This document shows positions 7,167 through 14,636 of a stretch of DNA of 23,277 nucleotides, piece after piece (the stretch's first letter is position 1; every line of letters begins with the position of its first letter). The position numbers and the translations under genes are program-made. The notes beneath the pieces were generated by a model. It worked only from the letters and a program-made list of their open reading frames with translations, had not been told where the DNA came from and ran no database searches. The DNA is from Porticoccaceae bacterium. Its GTDB lineage: Bacteria; Pseudomonadota; Gammaproteobacteria; Pseudomonadales; Porticoccaceae. The stretch covers positions 1 through 23,277 of the forward strand of contig JALRJD010000106.1 of NCBI GenBank assembly GCA_023255165.1, read 5' to 3'.

Positions 7167-8360
7167 ATGCGCGTTAGCAGCAGTATTCAAACGCCAGTCA
7201 AAATAATGGTTCTCGCACTGCTTGTGGTCACCGGCGGCGTCAGCGCAGCGGTCGACAAAGTCACCTCGTCAACCATGTTGCCCCTGGATACGCCATCGCG
7301 CGCCTATCCGGTTGAAACATTGCTCGATGTTGGCATCCCGACATTAAATGACGGCCTCTATCTAACCGATGACAACGACACTGTCTTCCCCGAGGTGCGC
7401 TACGCCGAGGCGATCTATTTTTCCAACCAGCTTGGCAAAGTGTTGGAAAAGAGCGGCGCCTGGGGCGCCATCCGCGTCACACCCAACAGCGATGTGATTA
7501 TGGATCTCTATGTCACCGGCACCATCTACCAGTCCGATGGCGAAACCATGGATCTGGAAATTGTCGCCACCGACAGCAGCGGCAAACAGTGGTTTAGCAA
7601 ACGCTACAAACAGACCACCGGCAAATATGCCTACGACCGGCGCCTGAAAAGCCTCGGCGACCCTTTTGAAAATCTGTTTATTCGCATTGCCAACGACCTG
7701 CTGCGCTACCGCGAACAAATAAGTGACCAACAGGCGACAGAGCTGCGCACCATATCCGAACTGCGCTTTGCGAAAAAATTCTCCCCTGAAGCGTTTGATA
7801 ACTATATCAAGGAAGACCGCAAAGGCATCCTCAGCATCGCCCGGCTGCCCGCGGAAAACGACAGCATTCTGCAGCGGGTGCGCAAAATCCGCGAGCGCGA
7901 CTACCTCTATATCGACACTATGCAGGATTATTACGACGGCTTCTCGCAGCAGATGCACCTCGCCTATCAGGATTTTCGCCGCGCCTCCTACGACTCGGTG
8001 GTACGCGCACGCCAGCTCAATCAACAGGGCACCAAACAGATTATCGGCGGTATCGGCGCCATCCTCGCCGGCATTTATGGCCGCACCCAGGCGCGCAGTT
8101 CCATCGCCGATGACGCCGGCATCGCCACCGCGGCAGTGGGCGGTTTTGTGCTCAAGGCCGGACTCGACAAAAAGCAGAAAGCCGCCGAAATGAATGAAAC
8201 CGTGGCCGAGATGGGCTCTTCTCTGGAAGCAGAGATCGCCCCGCAAGTGATCGAACTGGAAGATCGCACAGTCACCCTCACCGGCACCGTGCAGACCCAG
8301 TATCAACAGTGGCAGGAATTACTCGGCAAGATCTATCAGCAGGAACGGGCAATACCCTGA
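7167..8360 (+). CDS. Exported protein of unknown function with glycine-zipper segment
   Basis: The protein has 397 residues, preceded by AGGGTGA near 7154-7160. Residues 1-28 form a signal peptide (VLALLVVTGGVSAA). The first half (about 45-175) alternates predicted strands and contains LEKSGAWGAIRV and SDGETMDLEIVATDSSG, recalling periplasmic assembly or transport auxiliary lipoprotein folds, but I cannot assign a family. The middle (190-285) is helical and charged. Residues about 288-330 hold two Gly/Ala-rich stretches (IIGGIGAILAGIYG and ATAAVGGFVLKAG) of glycine-zipper type that could insert in or lie on a membrane. The last 60 residues are helical. Only 3 bp separate it from the next gene, so it is clearly part of the operon. 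Confidence 0.72.
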   Translation: MRVSSSIQTPVKIMVLALLVVTGGVSAAVDKVTSSTMLPLDTPSRAYPVETLLDVGIPTLNDGLYLTDDNDTVFPEVRYAEAIYFSNQLGKVLEKSGAWGAIRVTPNSDVIMDLYVTGTIYQSDGETMDLEIVATDSSGKQWFSKRYKQTTGKYAYDRRLKSLGDPFENLFIRIANDLLRYREQISDQQATELRTISELRFAKKFSPEAFDNYIKEDRKGILSIARLPAENDSILQRVRKIRERDYLYIDTMQDYYDGFSQQMHLAYQDFRRASYDSVVRARQLNQQGTKQIIGGIGAILAGIYGRTQARSSIADDAGIATAAVGGFVLKAGLDKKQKAAEMNETVAEMGSSLEAEIAPQVIELEDRTVTLTGTVQTQYQQWQELLGKIYQQERAIP

Positions 8361-8363
8361 TCT

Positions 8364-9869
8364 ATGAACAGCGACCAACCCAATAATCCGCAGACCCAGG
8401 CAGCGCCAATATTCAATCATAGTGGCGCCGCAGCCGGTGGCCGCCAAAATGGCATGCAAAAGCTCGCCGTCGCGGTGCTGCTATTGGTCGCCAGTGCGGT
8501 TATTTTTGTGCTGCCCAATCTGGTTTCCGAACCCTGGATTGAAGGCGCGGACAACAGTCAAAAACCGGTGGTAAAGCAATCCGCCACGCTGGTCAGCCCC
8601 TCCACCGCCGCGCAGAAAACCAAATACCGTCAGGATGCCCAAACCATTCTCGCGGAGATTATTCAGCGCCGCGACAGACTCAATAAACAGGGTGTCGATC
8701 AGTGGGGCGCATTCGAATACAACCAGGCGCAAAAAGCCGTTGCAGATGGTGATCAGGAGTACAGCATCGGTAACTATGCCGAATCCGTGGCCAGCTATCA
8801 GAGCGCGCTGGACGGCCTCCGTGATCTCGAAACCCGGGGCCAGGAATTATTGCAGCAGTCGATAGCCGACGCCGCCGAGGCGATTGAAAACTCCGTTCTC
8901 AGTACCGCTATCAGCGCCACTCAGCTGGCCTTGGCAATTGCCCCGGACAACCAGACTGTTATCCAACTCAGTCGCCGCGCCAAAACCCTGCCTGCATTAA
9001 TCGAGGCCATGCAGCGTGGCAATCAGTCAACCGAGCTGGAACGCTACAGCGAAGCCGAGCAGGCCTATATCGACGCCACAACCAGCGACCCGCAACACAA
9101 AAAAGCCGCCGCCGCGCTGGCGTCAACCCGACAAAAAATCACCGAGCAGCGCTTTCGCGGTTTTATGAGTGCCGGCTTTAGCGCGCTGGATAACAATAAT
9201 TTTGATCTGGCAACCCAATCATTTAAGCGCGCCGCCACCGTCTACAGCGACCATCCGGCCGTTCAACAGGCGCTGGCACAGGTGGAGACCCGCCGCACCC
9301 AATTCTGGGTTAACAACCGCATTGCCGAGGCCGCCGAACTTGAGCGCCAGGAACAGTGGCAACAGGCCCTGATCATTTATCAGCAATTACTGGAGACCGA
9401 TGCCACCCTCACCGATATTCGGGTCAAGCAGATTCCGGTTAGCGTGCGCGCCGACCTGGATAAAAAAATAAACAAAGTCCTTAGCGACCCTCTCGCACTC
9501 TCCGCCGTCAGCCAATACCGCCACGGCCAAAAAGTGCTGCAAGACGCTAGCGGCATCGCCAATCCGGGGCCGCTGCTAAGCGAGCAGATCGCGCAGCTGC
9601 GCGCAGCGCTTAAATCTTCACAAACCCCGATCGAGGTGGTGCTCACCTCTGACAGCATCACCGATGTAACCCTGTTTCGCGTCGCCAAACTCGGGGCATT
9701 CGATAAAACCGCTGTATCGCTGAAACCCGGGCGCTATATTGTCGCCGGTTCACGGGTTGGCTACCGCGATGTCAGAATCGAATTCACCGTCACCGGCGAG
9801 GGTTTTGATGCGCCCATAGCCATCAGTTGTACTGAAGCCATTAATAAGGCAAAAAACGAAGCCATATAA
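8364..9869 (+). CDS. Membrane-anchored TPR protein with C-terminal PEGA-like domain
   Basis: The protein has 501 residues. A short cytoplasmic tail of about 32 residues is followed by one membrane helix at 33-53. The large domain is then expected in the periplasm. TPR-like helical repeats cover about 115-350 (for example GNYAESVASYQSALDGL, ERYSEAEQAYIDATTSDP, NNNFDLATQSFKRAATVY, EQWQQALIIYQQLLE). The last 75 residues (from about 421) look like a PEGA-type beta domain: KPGRYIVAGSRVGYRDVRIE matches the hallmark of a short loop followed by a G-Y-R/K turn. PEGA and TPR domains usually mediate protein contacts. The start follows the previous stop by 3 bp without a strong ribosome site, suggesting translational coupling. 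Confidence 0.75.
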   Translation: MNSDQPNNPQTQAAPIFNHSGAAAGGRQNGMQKLAVAVLLLVASAVIFVLPNLVSEPWIEGADNSQKPVVKQSATLVSPSTAAQKTKYRQDAQTILAEIIQRRDRLNKQGVDQWGAFEYNQAQKAVADGDQEYSIGNYAESVASYQSALDGLRDLETRGQELLQQSIADAAEAIENSVLSTAISATQLALAIAPDNQTVIQLSRRAKTLPALIEAMQRGNQSTELERYSEAEQAYIDATTSDPQHKKAAAALASTRQKITEQRFRGFMSAGFSALDNNNFDLATQSFKRAATVYSDHPAVQQALAQVETRRTQFWVNNRIAEAAELERQEQWQQALIIYQQLLETDATLTDIRVKQIPVSVRADLDKKINKVLSDPLALSAVSQYRHGQKVLQDASGIANPGPLLSEQIAQLRAALKSSQTPIEVVLTSDSITDVTLFRVAKLGAFDKTAVSLKPGRYIVAGSRVGYRDVRIEFTVTGEGFDAPIAISCTEAINKAKNEAI

Positions 9870-10082
9870 GTCGTGCAAGACTGAGACCTGTTTCACCATT
9901 AAACTGTCATGCAAGCTGTAACCATTGGTCGCCACAAGAGTCCAAGTTCTCGTACCGCAGTTCAAATGCGGTGCCATACTTAAGCAAATAGAGTCAATAA
10001 ACAATAAAAGAGACCGAACAGCATAAGTGAATAAAGAGCAAAACCGCAGATAATCACAGACTAAAATAAAAATAGAATATTT
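9870..10082. other. 213-bp spacer inside the cluster with a hairpin at 9954-9972
   Basis: This is the only spacer of more than 50 bp inside the cluster. It contains a perfect inverted repeat ACCGCA-(7 nt)-TGCGGT at 9954-9972, extendable by a T-G and a G-C pair. The rest is A-rich up to the next start and has no T-run after the hairpin. It could be an mRNA-processing or stability element, or the site of a second promoter, but no convincing -10/-35 pair was found. The next gene lacks a clear Shine-Dalgarno site. Confidence 0.45.
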
Positions 10083-12155
10083 ATGCTCAAGACCACCAAC
10101 AACGCACCACTCTCGGCAACAGACTTCAAGCCACTGGACGCAAAACCGGTTGCCCGTCGCCGTGGCCCGTCGCCGGTGATTCTGCTCACCGCCGCCTTTG
10201 TGATTGTCGCCATCGCAGTGATGGCATTTCTGTTTGCCGCTCGCGCAATTATCTTTCGTCTCGAACCCACCAACGCCACAATCAGCCTCGACGGTTTGGC
10301 ATTCCATATTGGCGACAACTATCTGCTACTTAAAGGCGAACACCAACTCAGCGCCAGCGCCCCCGGGTATTACCCGCTGAGCAAAACCATCGAAGTCAGC
10401 GGCGAAGCCACCCAGGAAATAGCAATCGCACTGCAGCCACTGCCAGGCAATCTGCTGGTCAGCTCCAGCCTCGAGGATATAAAAGTCCTGATCGATGATC
10501 AGGAAGCCGGAACCGTTCCCGGCACCCTCGAAGAGATCAGTCGCGGCGCCCATAAACTGGAATTTATTAAATACCGCTACTTCAATCTGCAACAGGAAGT
10601 CGACATTGAAGGATTGGGCAAAACCCAGGCCATCGATATCTCTCTGCAACCGGCCTGGGGTCAGGTTGAATTTTCTACCAAGCCCGCCGGCGCGGAACTC
10701 TATATCGACGATCGCCTGATCGGCGAAACACCCATCAGCGCAGAAGTGCTGGAAACCGGCAGTCAGTTAACCCTGAAAGCCCGCGGCTATAAAACCCTGC
10801 AGCGTCAGGTCAGTGTTAAGGCCGGCAGCAAGGCCGAGCATCCGCTGATCGAAATGGTGGTCGCCGATGGCACAGTGGCCATTACCAGCTCACCTGCAGG
10901 CGCCAGCATCACCATCGACAACGAGTTTAAAGGCAACACACCACTGAATGTCGATATCGCCCCCTTTGCCAAACACAGCATCGAACTGTTTCTCGAGGGC
11001 TACCTGAAGGCCTCACGCTCGCTAAGTGTCGAACCCGAGCAGCAGACAGCCTTGAATGTCGACCTGAAACCCAATATCGGCACCGTGCGACTCAATATCA
11101 GCCCCGCTGATGCCAGCATTCTGGTGGACGGAAAAACCTATGGCAGCGGCAGCCAAACCCTGTCGCTAAATGCCAGACCGCACAATATCAGCATCGAGAA
11201 AAGCGGTTATGAAACCAGGTCGATGACCGTCACCCCACGCCCCGGCCACCAGCAGGCAGTGACTGTCAAGCTGCTGACCTTGCAACAGGCCTATTGGGCC
11301 TCGCGACCGCCGCTGATTAAAACCTCGGTGGGCGGCAAACTGAAACTGTTCCAGCCCAACGAGGAGTTTATGCTCGGTGCGCCGCGTCGCCAGCCCGGTC
11401 GTCGCGCCAATGAGGCCGAGCGTGTCGTGCGTCTTGAGCGACCTTTTTATCTCGCCACCCACGAGACCACCAACGCCGAATTCAAACGCTGGAAAGATCA
11501 ACACAGCTCCACCGCGGTCAAAGGCCAAACCCTGGATATGCCCGATCAGCCGGTCACTAAAGTGTCCTGGGAAGAGGCCGCGCTGTTCTGCAACTGGCTG
11601 AGTCGCAGAGAGGGCCTGCCCGCCTTTTACCAGGTTGAAGAGTCGCGCGTAACCGGCTTTAACTGGCAATCCCACGGCTACAGATTACCCACCGAAGCAG
11701 AGTGGGCCTGGGCGGCAAAAATTGATGTGCAATCAAAAAGCCATATCTTCCCCTGGAACAACGACCTCTATCCTCCGCAGCAGGTCACTGGCAACTATGC
11801 CGACGAAAGCGCCAATGGCTTCCTCGCCTTTACCCTGGGTAATTACAACGACCAGTACCCGGTCTCGGCAGTGGTTGGCAGCTTTGCCGCCAACAGCAAG
11901 GGGCTCTTCGATATGGACGGCAATGTCGCCGAATGGGTCAACGACTATTTCGATATTCGCCCCGATCGCGGCGACGCCGAGCTCGACCCCCGCGGTCCGG
12001 AACAGGGCAGCCGCTATGTAATCCGCGGCGCCAGTTGGGCGCTGGCCTCGCGCACCGAACTGCGCCTTAGCTACCGTGATTCTGGCACTGATGGGCGGAT
12101 TGATTTAGGCTTCAGAATCGCCCGCTACGTAGATAAGCCAGGAGGCGCGCTGTGA
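10083..12155 (+). CDS. Membrane protein with five PEGA repeats and a C-terminal FGE/SUMF1-like domain lacking catalytic cysteines
   Basis: The protein has 690 residues. A basic tail (ARRRGP, 24-29) precedes one membrane helix at about 32-53, so the rest should be periplasmic. Five PEGA-type units of about 65-70 residues follow (57-120, 121-190, 191-258, 263-330, 333-398), each with strand, x-DG/ID-x turn and a final G-Y-x-x motif (for example PAGAELYIDDRLIGETP). Residues about 413-685 match the formylglycine-generating enzyme superfamily: FMLGAPR, THETTNAEF, PVTKVSWEEAALFCNWLS, HGYRLPTEAEWAWAA, FDMDGNVAEWVND, VIRGASW and DLGFRIAR. True FGE needs two cysteines just before the LGFR segment; here that region (SRTELRLSYRDSG) has none, and C503 is the only Cys in the domain. 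It is therefore probably a binding or structural module, not a sulfatase activator. Confidence 0.88.
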   Translation: MLKTTNNAPLSATDFKPLDAKPVARRRGPSPVILLTAAFVIVAIAVMAFLFAARAIIFRLEPTNATISLDGLAFHIGDNYLLLKGEHQLSASAPGYYPLSKTIEVSGEATQEIAIALQPLPGNLLVSSSLEDIKVLIDDQEAGTVPGTLEEISRGAHKLEFIKYRYFNLQQEVDIEGLGKTQAIDISLQPAWGQVEFSTKPAGAELYIDDRLIGETPISAEVLETGSQLTLKARGYKTLQRQVSVKAGSKAEHPLIEMVVADGTVAITSSPAGASITIDNEFKGNTPLNVDIAPFAKHSIELFLEGYLKASRSLSVEPEQQTALNVDLKPNIGTVRLNISPADASILVDGKTYGSGSQTLSLNARPHNISIEKSGYETRSMTVTPRPGHQQAVTVKLLTLQQAYWASRPPLIKTSVGGKLKLFQPNEEFMLGAPRRQPGRRANEAERVVRLERPFYLATHETTNAEFKRWKDQHSSTAVKGQTLDMPDQPVTKVSWEEAALFCNWLSRREGLPAFYQVEESRVTGFNWQSHGYRLPTEAEWAWAAKIDVQSKSHIFPWNNDLYPPQQVTGNYADESANGFLAFTLGNYNDQYPVSAVVGSFAANSKGLFDMDGNVAEWVNDYFDIRPDRGDAELDPRGPEQGSRYVIRGASWALASRTELRLSYRDSGTDGRIDLGFRIARYVDKPGGAL
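12140..12145 (+). promoter_or_regulatory. Ribosome binding site for the small exported protein
   Basis: A perfect AGGAGG lies inside the end of the PEGA/FGE gene, 9 nt before the ATG at 12155 and 6 nt before a GTG at 12152. It shows that the following small frame is translated, and does not by itself decide between the two starts. Confidence 0.7.
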
Positions 12156-12433
12156 TGGTGCTGATTCGATTCTCGCTGATTCGATTTTCGCTGATTCGAT
12201 TTACATTGGTCGCACTGATGCTGATCTCACCGCCACTCTGGTCGCAGAACAGTGTTGAGTCAGAGGTTGCTATGGACGCACCCCAAAAGCTCGACGACGG
12301 CCCGGAAGCTACAGCAGATAAAGTTACAACCGATGCAGAGAGCAGCGACGAAAACCAACCAGCGACCGGCGACTTTAAACCCAGCGAAGAGATCTCGGAA
12401 GATTTTCCCGTGCCGTTGCCATCGGATATTTAA
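12155..12433 (+). CDS. Small exported acidic protein of unknown function
   Basis: The frame encodes 92 residues from ATG 12155 (93 from GTG 12152). The ATG overlaps the previous stop codon by one base (TGATG). The N-terminus is a signal-like segment built from a threefold repeat LIRFS followed by TLVALMLISPPLWSQ. The mature part of about 60 residues is acidic, rich in Glu, Asp, Ser and Thr, and ends FPVPLPSDI. No domain is recognisable and disorder is likely. The strong ribosome site and coupling to both neighbours argue that it is real. It may be a small periplasmic partner of the membrane complex encoded around it; this is inference. Confidence 0.65.
   Translation: MVLIRFSLIRFSLIRFTLVALMLISPPLWSQNSVESEVAMDAPQKLDDGPEATADKVTTDAESSDENQPATGDFKPSEEISEDFPVPLPSDI
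12161..12205 (+). repeat. Three tandem 15-bp units in the signal peptide of the small protein
   Basis: CTGATTCGATTCTCG at 12161-12175 is repeated with one change at 12176-12190 and with four terminal changes at 12191-12205. The unit keeps frame and encodes (L)IRFS. It could expand or shrink by slippage and alter the length of the signal peptide. Confidence 0.85.
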
Positions 12434-12467
12434 TCTTTAAACCCAGTCCAGCCCTCAGGAGGCTGCA

Positions 12468-13262
12468 ATGAAACGCCATACCAATGAAATGTTTTTTCAG
12501 TTAATCGCCCTGCTGCTCGCCGTGATTGTGGTGCATGCCATCTTTGTCACCGTGGTGCGGCCCAATGCCGAGAGCGTTATTCGTCAACATGCCGAGATGG
12601 CCGCCGCCGGTGAAGCCTATGAGGTACCGCGATCGTTTTTTGTGGTGATCAAAGACTTCGAGCAGGAATCCTGCTTTATCTTAATGTTCTGGGCGCTGGC
12701 GATTATGGGCTACAAAACCCGCAGTGCCATGCGTGAACAGCGCATGTTCGCGACGCCGCTGATCAGCATTGCCGAAGGCTCGAGAGTACTGCCTGAAGAT
12801 GCCAGCCAGTTGATACGGCCGCTGCAATCCCTAAGCGAGACGCAGCGCTCGCTGCTGCTGCCGCGGGCACTGCAGACCGCCCTGACCCGCTTTCAGGTCA
12901 CCGACAGCGTGCAGTCGGCCACCGATGCGGTCAACACCGTCTGCAACAATGAAAATGATCGCCTCGATTCAGAGCTATCGATGGTGCGCTATATCACCTG
13001 GGCAATCCCCTCGATCGGCTTTATCGGCACGGTTCGCGGTATTGGCGCCGCTCTGGGTCAGGCCCACGAAGCGATGGAGGGCAATATCGCCGGCGTTACC
13101 AGCAGCCTCGGCGTCGCCTTTAACTCGACCTTTATCGCCCTGCTGATCAGCATGGTAGTGATGTTTTTTATGCATCAATTGCAACTGATTCAGGAACGCC
13201 TGGTGCTCGACTCCCACGCCTACTGTGAAAATAATTTACTGCGCTTCCTCAAGGCCAAATAA
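12468..13262 (+). CDS. MotA/TolQ/ExbB-family proton-channel protein
   Basis: The protein has 264 residues and a strong ribosome site (AGGAGG, 12457-12462) before ATG 12468. Membrane helices are seen at about 9-30, 67-83, 165-186 and 210-232. The last two belong to the family signature: PSIGFIGTVRGIGAALGQA corresponds to the G-x-x-G-T-V motif and GVTSSLGVAFNSTFIALLIS to the second channel helix with small and hydroxyl residues. Between helices 2 and 3 lies a cytoplasmic region of about 80 residues. In this family, pentamers of the channel subunit use the proton gradient to move a partner whose membrane helix holds an Asp (MotB, TolR, ExbD). No canonical MotB/ExbD gene is nearby; the two VWA proteins downstream are the likely partners. 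Confidence 0.85.
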   Translation: MKRHTNEMFFQLIALLLAVIVVHAIFVTVVRPNAESVIRQHAEMAAAGEAYEVPRSFFVVIKDFEQESCFILMFWALAIMGYKTRSAMREQRMFATPLISIAEGSRVLPEDASQLIRPLQSLSETQRSLLLPRALQTALTRFQVTDSVQSATDAVNTVCNNENDRLDSELSMVRYITWAIPSIGFIGTVRGIGAALGQAHEAMEGNIAGVTSSLGVAFNSTFIALLISMVVMFFMHQLQLIQERLVLDSHAYCENNLLRFLKAK

Positions 13263-13265
13263 ACG

Positions 13266-14636
13266 ATGAGCATCGCCGTCCTCGAACTCAATGATCAAGC
13301 CCTGCTGATAAAAACGCAGGGCGGCGATATCTATTCCGAGCCCGGCTTTGCCCTGCACAGCAAAAAAGGATTGCTCACCGGCAACGAGGCGCGCAACCAG
13401 GCCTGGCTGCAACCACAAAATGTTCACCGCCAGTACTGGCGCAACCTCAACCAGACCCGCCTGCCCGGCGATCTGCGCTGGGCACGGCACAATGCCGATA
13501 TCGCCTTTGCCCAACTCAACAGTCTGCTCACCAATGCCGGCTCACCGGAGCAGCTGATTATCAGTGTTGCGGCCAGTTTTGATGACCAGCAACTCTCGCT
13601 GCTGCTGGGGTTATTAAGCGCCATTCCAACCCAGGTGATCGCCGTCGTCGACAGCGGTTTGGCTGACTGTCTAAGTCTTGCTGACAGCCTGAGCGCATCA
13701 GACAGCCTGAGCGCAACTGACAGTCAGAACAGCAGCGATAATCGGCCGTCGCGAAAAACCCTGCATATCGATCTGCATCTCTACCAATCTGTGGTCAGCC
13801 AGGTCAGCTTTAGCGGCGACAGCGTGCAGATCTCGGCCCAGCGTGTGCTGCCGGAACTGGGCGCCATGCAAATCTACTCGGTGCTGGCCAACCATATTCG
13901 CGACAGACTGGTAAAAAGTTTTCGCTTCGATCCAATGGATGCTCCGGAGGGTGAACAGGCGATCTACGACCTGCTGCCGGAATGGATTTCAACCCTCGGC
14001 CAACAGGCTGAAATCAGCCTCAGCGTGCCCTCACCCCGCGGCGACCTGCCACTGATTTTGCACAAACAGGAAGTGCTGGACCTGATGGCCGCGCGTCTGC
14101 AAGGTCTCGCATCCATGCTGCGGGAATTTGCCGATCAGGATATTACCTTTGCCAGCAACGCTCGTATGGCCGCCATTCTGACTGACGAATTCCACAGCTC
14201 AAGGCATCTCCGGCAGACTCAGGGCGTGGACAACTGCTTTCGGTTTATCGAGCAACTGAGCGGCGATAACCAAACCCTGCACCGTATTACCGCCATCCAT
14301 TCGCTGCCACCGGACCGCCGTGCCCCCCAACCCAAAACCACTGCGCCCAAAACCACTGCACCCCAAGCGCCCGGCACAGCAACCCATCTGCTCCATGATG
14401 GCCAGGCCTGGCCCCTGAATCGCCCGCTTGGCATTACCATTCACAGTGGCAGTGTTGACCTCTGCCCCGGGCTCAGCGACCGCGCCACCCTGGTGCTGAA
14501 AGTCGAACAGGACCATCTCAGGGTATTGCACCAGGCCCCGGACACCAGCCTCGAACTGCCGCAACTGGCACTCTGCGGCGCCGAGATTTATATCAATGCC
14601 TACAGATTTGAGTTAATCGAGGTCTGCGATGGCTAA
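13266..14636 (+). CDS. Cytoplasmic protein with degenerate actin/Hsp70-like fold (tentative)
   Basis: The protein has 456 residues, no signal peptide and no membrane segment. The N-terminus SIAVLELNDQALLIKTQGG and the later blocks LIISVAASFDDQQLSLLLGL (97-116), TQVIAVVDSGLADCL (122-136) and LHIDLHLYQSVVSQVSF (166-182) occur in the order and spacing of phosphate-1, connect-1, adenosine-side and phosphate-2 regions of actin/Hsp70/FtsA-type ATPases. The usual D-x-G and DxGxxxT glycines are missing, so nucleotide hydrolysis is doubtful. A Pro/Thr linker near 333-348 joins a C-terminal beta-rich piece (about 360-453) of possible FHA-like character. Short in-frame repeats occur at 137-153 and in the linker. 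It starts 3 bp after the channel gene and its end overlaps the first VWA gene by 8 bp. The fold assignment is inference. Confidence 0.6.
   Translation: MSIAVLELNDQALLIKTQGGDIYSEPGFALHSKKGLLTGNEARNQAWLQPQNVHRQYWRNLNQTRLPGDLRWARHNADIAFAQLNSLLTNAGSPEQLIISVAASFDDQQLSLLLGLLSAIPTQVIAVVDSGLADCLSLADSLSASDSLSATDSQNSSDNRPSRKTLHIDLHLYQSVVSQVSFSGDSVQISAQRVLPELGAMQIYSVLANHIRDRLVKSFRFDPMDAPEGEQAIYDLLPEWISTLGQQAEISLSVPSPRGDLPLILHKQEVLDLMAARLQGLASMLREFADQDITFASNARMAAILTDEFHSSRHLRQTQGVDNCFRFIEQLSGDNQTLHRITAIHSLPPDRRAPQPKTTAPKTTAPQAPGTATHLLHDGQAWPLNRPLGITIHSGSVDLCPGLSDRATLVLKVEQDHLRVLHQAPDTSLELPQLALCGAEIYINAYRFELIEVCDG
13683..13718 (+). repeat. Two tandem 18-bp units inside the actin-like gene
   Basis: GACAGCCTGAGCGCATCA at 13683-13700 is followed by a copy at 13701-13718 that differs in the last three bases; a partial third copy begins GACAGTCAG. 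It encodes a DSLSAS/T repeat in a predicted loop between core blocks, a place where length change should be tolerated. Confidence 0.85.
14331..14360 (+). repeat. Two tandem 15-bp units in the linker of the actin-like gene
   Basis: CCCAAAACCACTGCG at 14331-14345 is repeated with one change at 14346-14360. It encodes PKTTA twice in a Pro/Thr-rich linker before the C-terminal beta-rich domain. Confidence 0.85.

Noticed and set aside
7362..8306. Minus-strand open frame of 314 codons opposite the glycine-zipper gene
   Set aside because: Composition reflects the codon bias of the sense gene; no family motif, and the sense frame has signal peptide, ribosome site and operon spacing.
9950..9976. tRNA-like T-arm (GTTCAAAT in a hairpin)
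   Set aside because: The closing G is opposite G when the T-loop register is used, and no acceptor or anticodon stems surround it; treated as a plain hairpin.
9750..10307. Minus-strand frame across the 9870-10082 spacer
   Set aside because: It overlaps ends of two well-supported genes and shows no recognisable domain or start context.
10083..12155. Active formylglycine-generating sulfatase modifier
   Set aside because: The cysteines needed for catalysis are absent and no sulfatase gene is nearby.
12468..13262. Zorya-type defence or a flagellar/Tol-Pal locus
   Set aside because: No ZorB/MotB, helicase, nuclease, TolA, TolB or Pal gene is present; partners here are VWA proteins.
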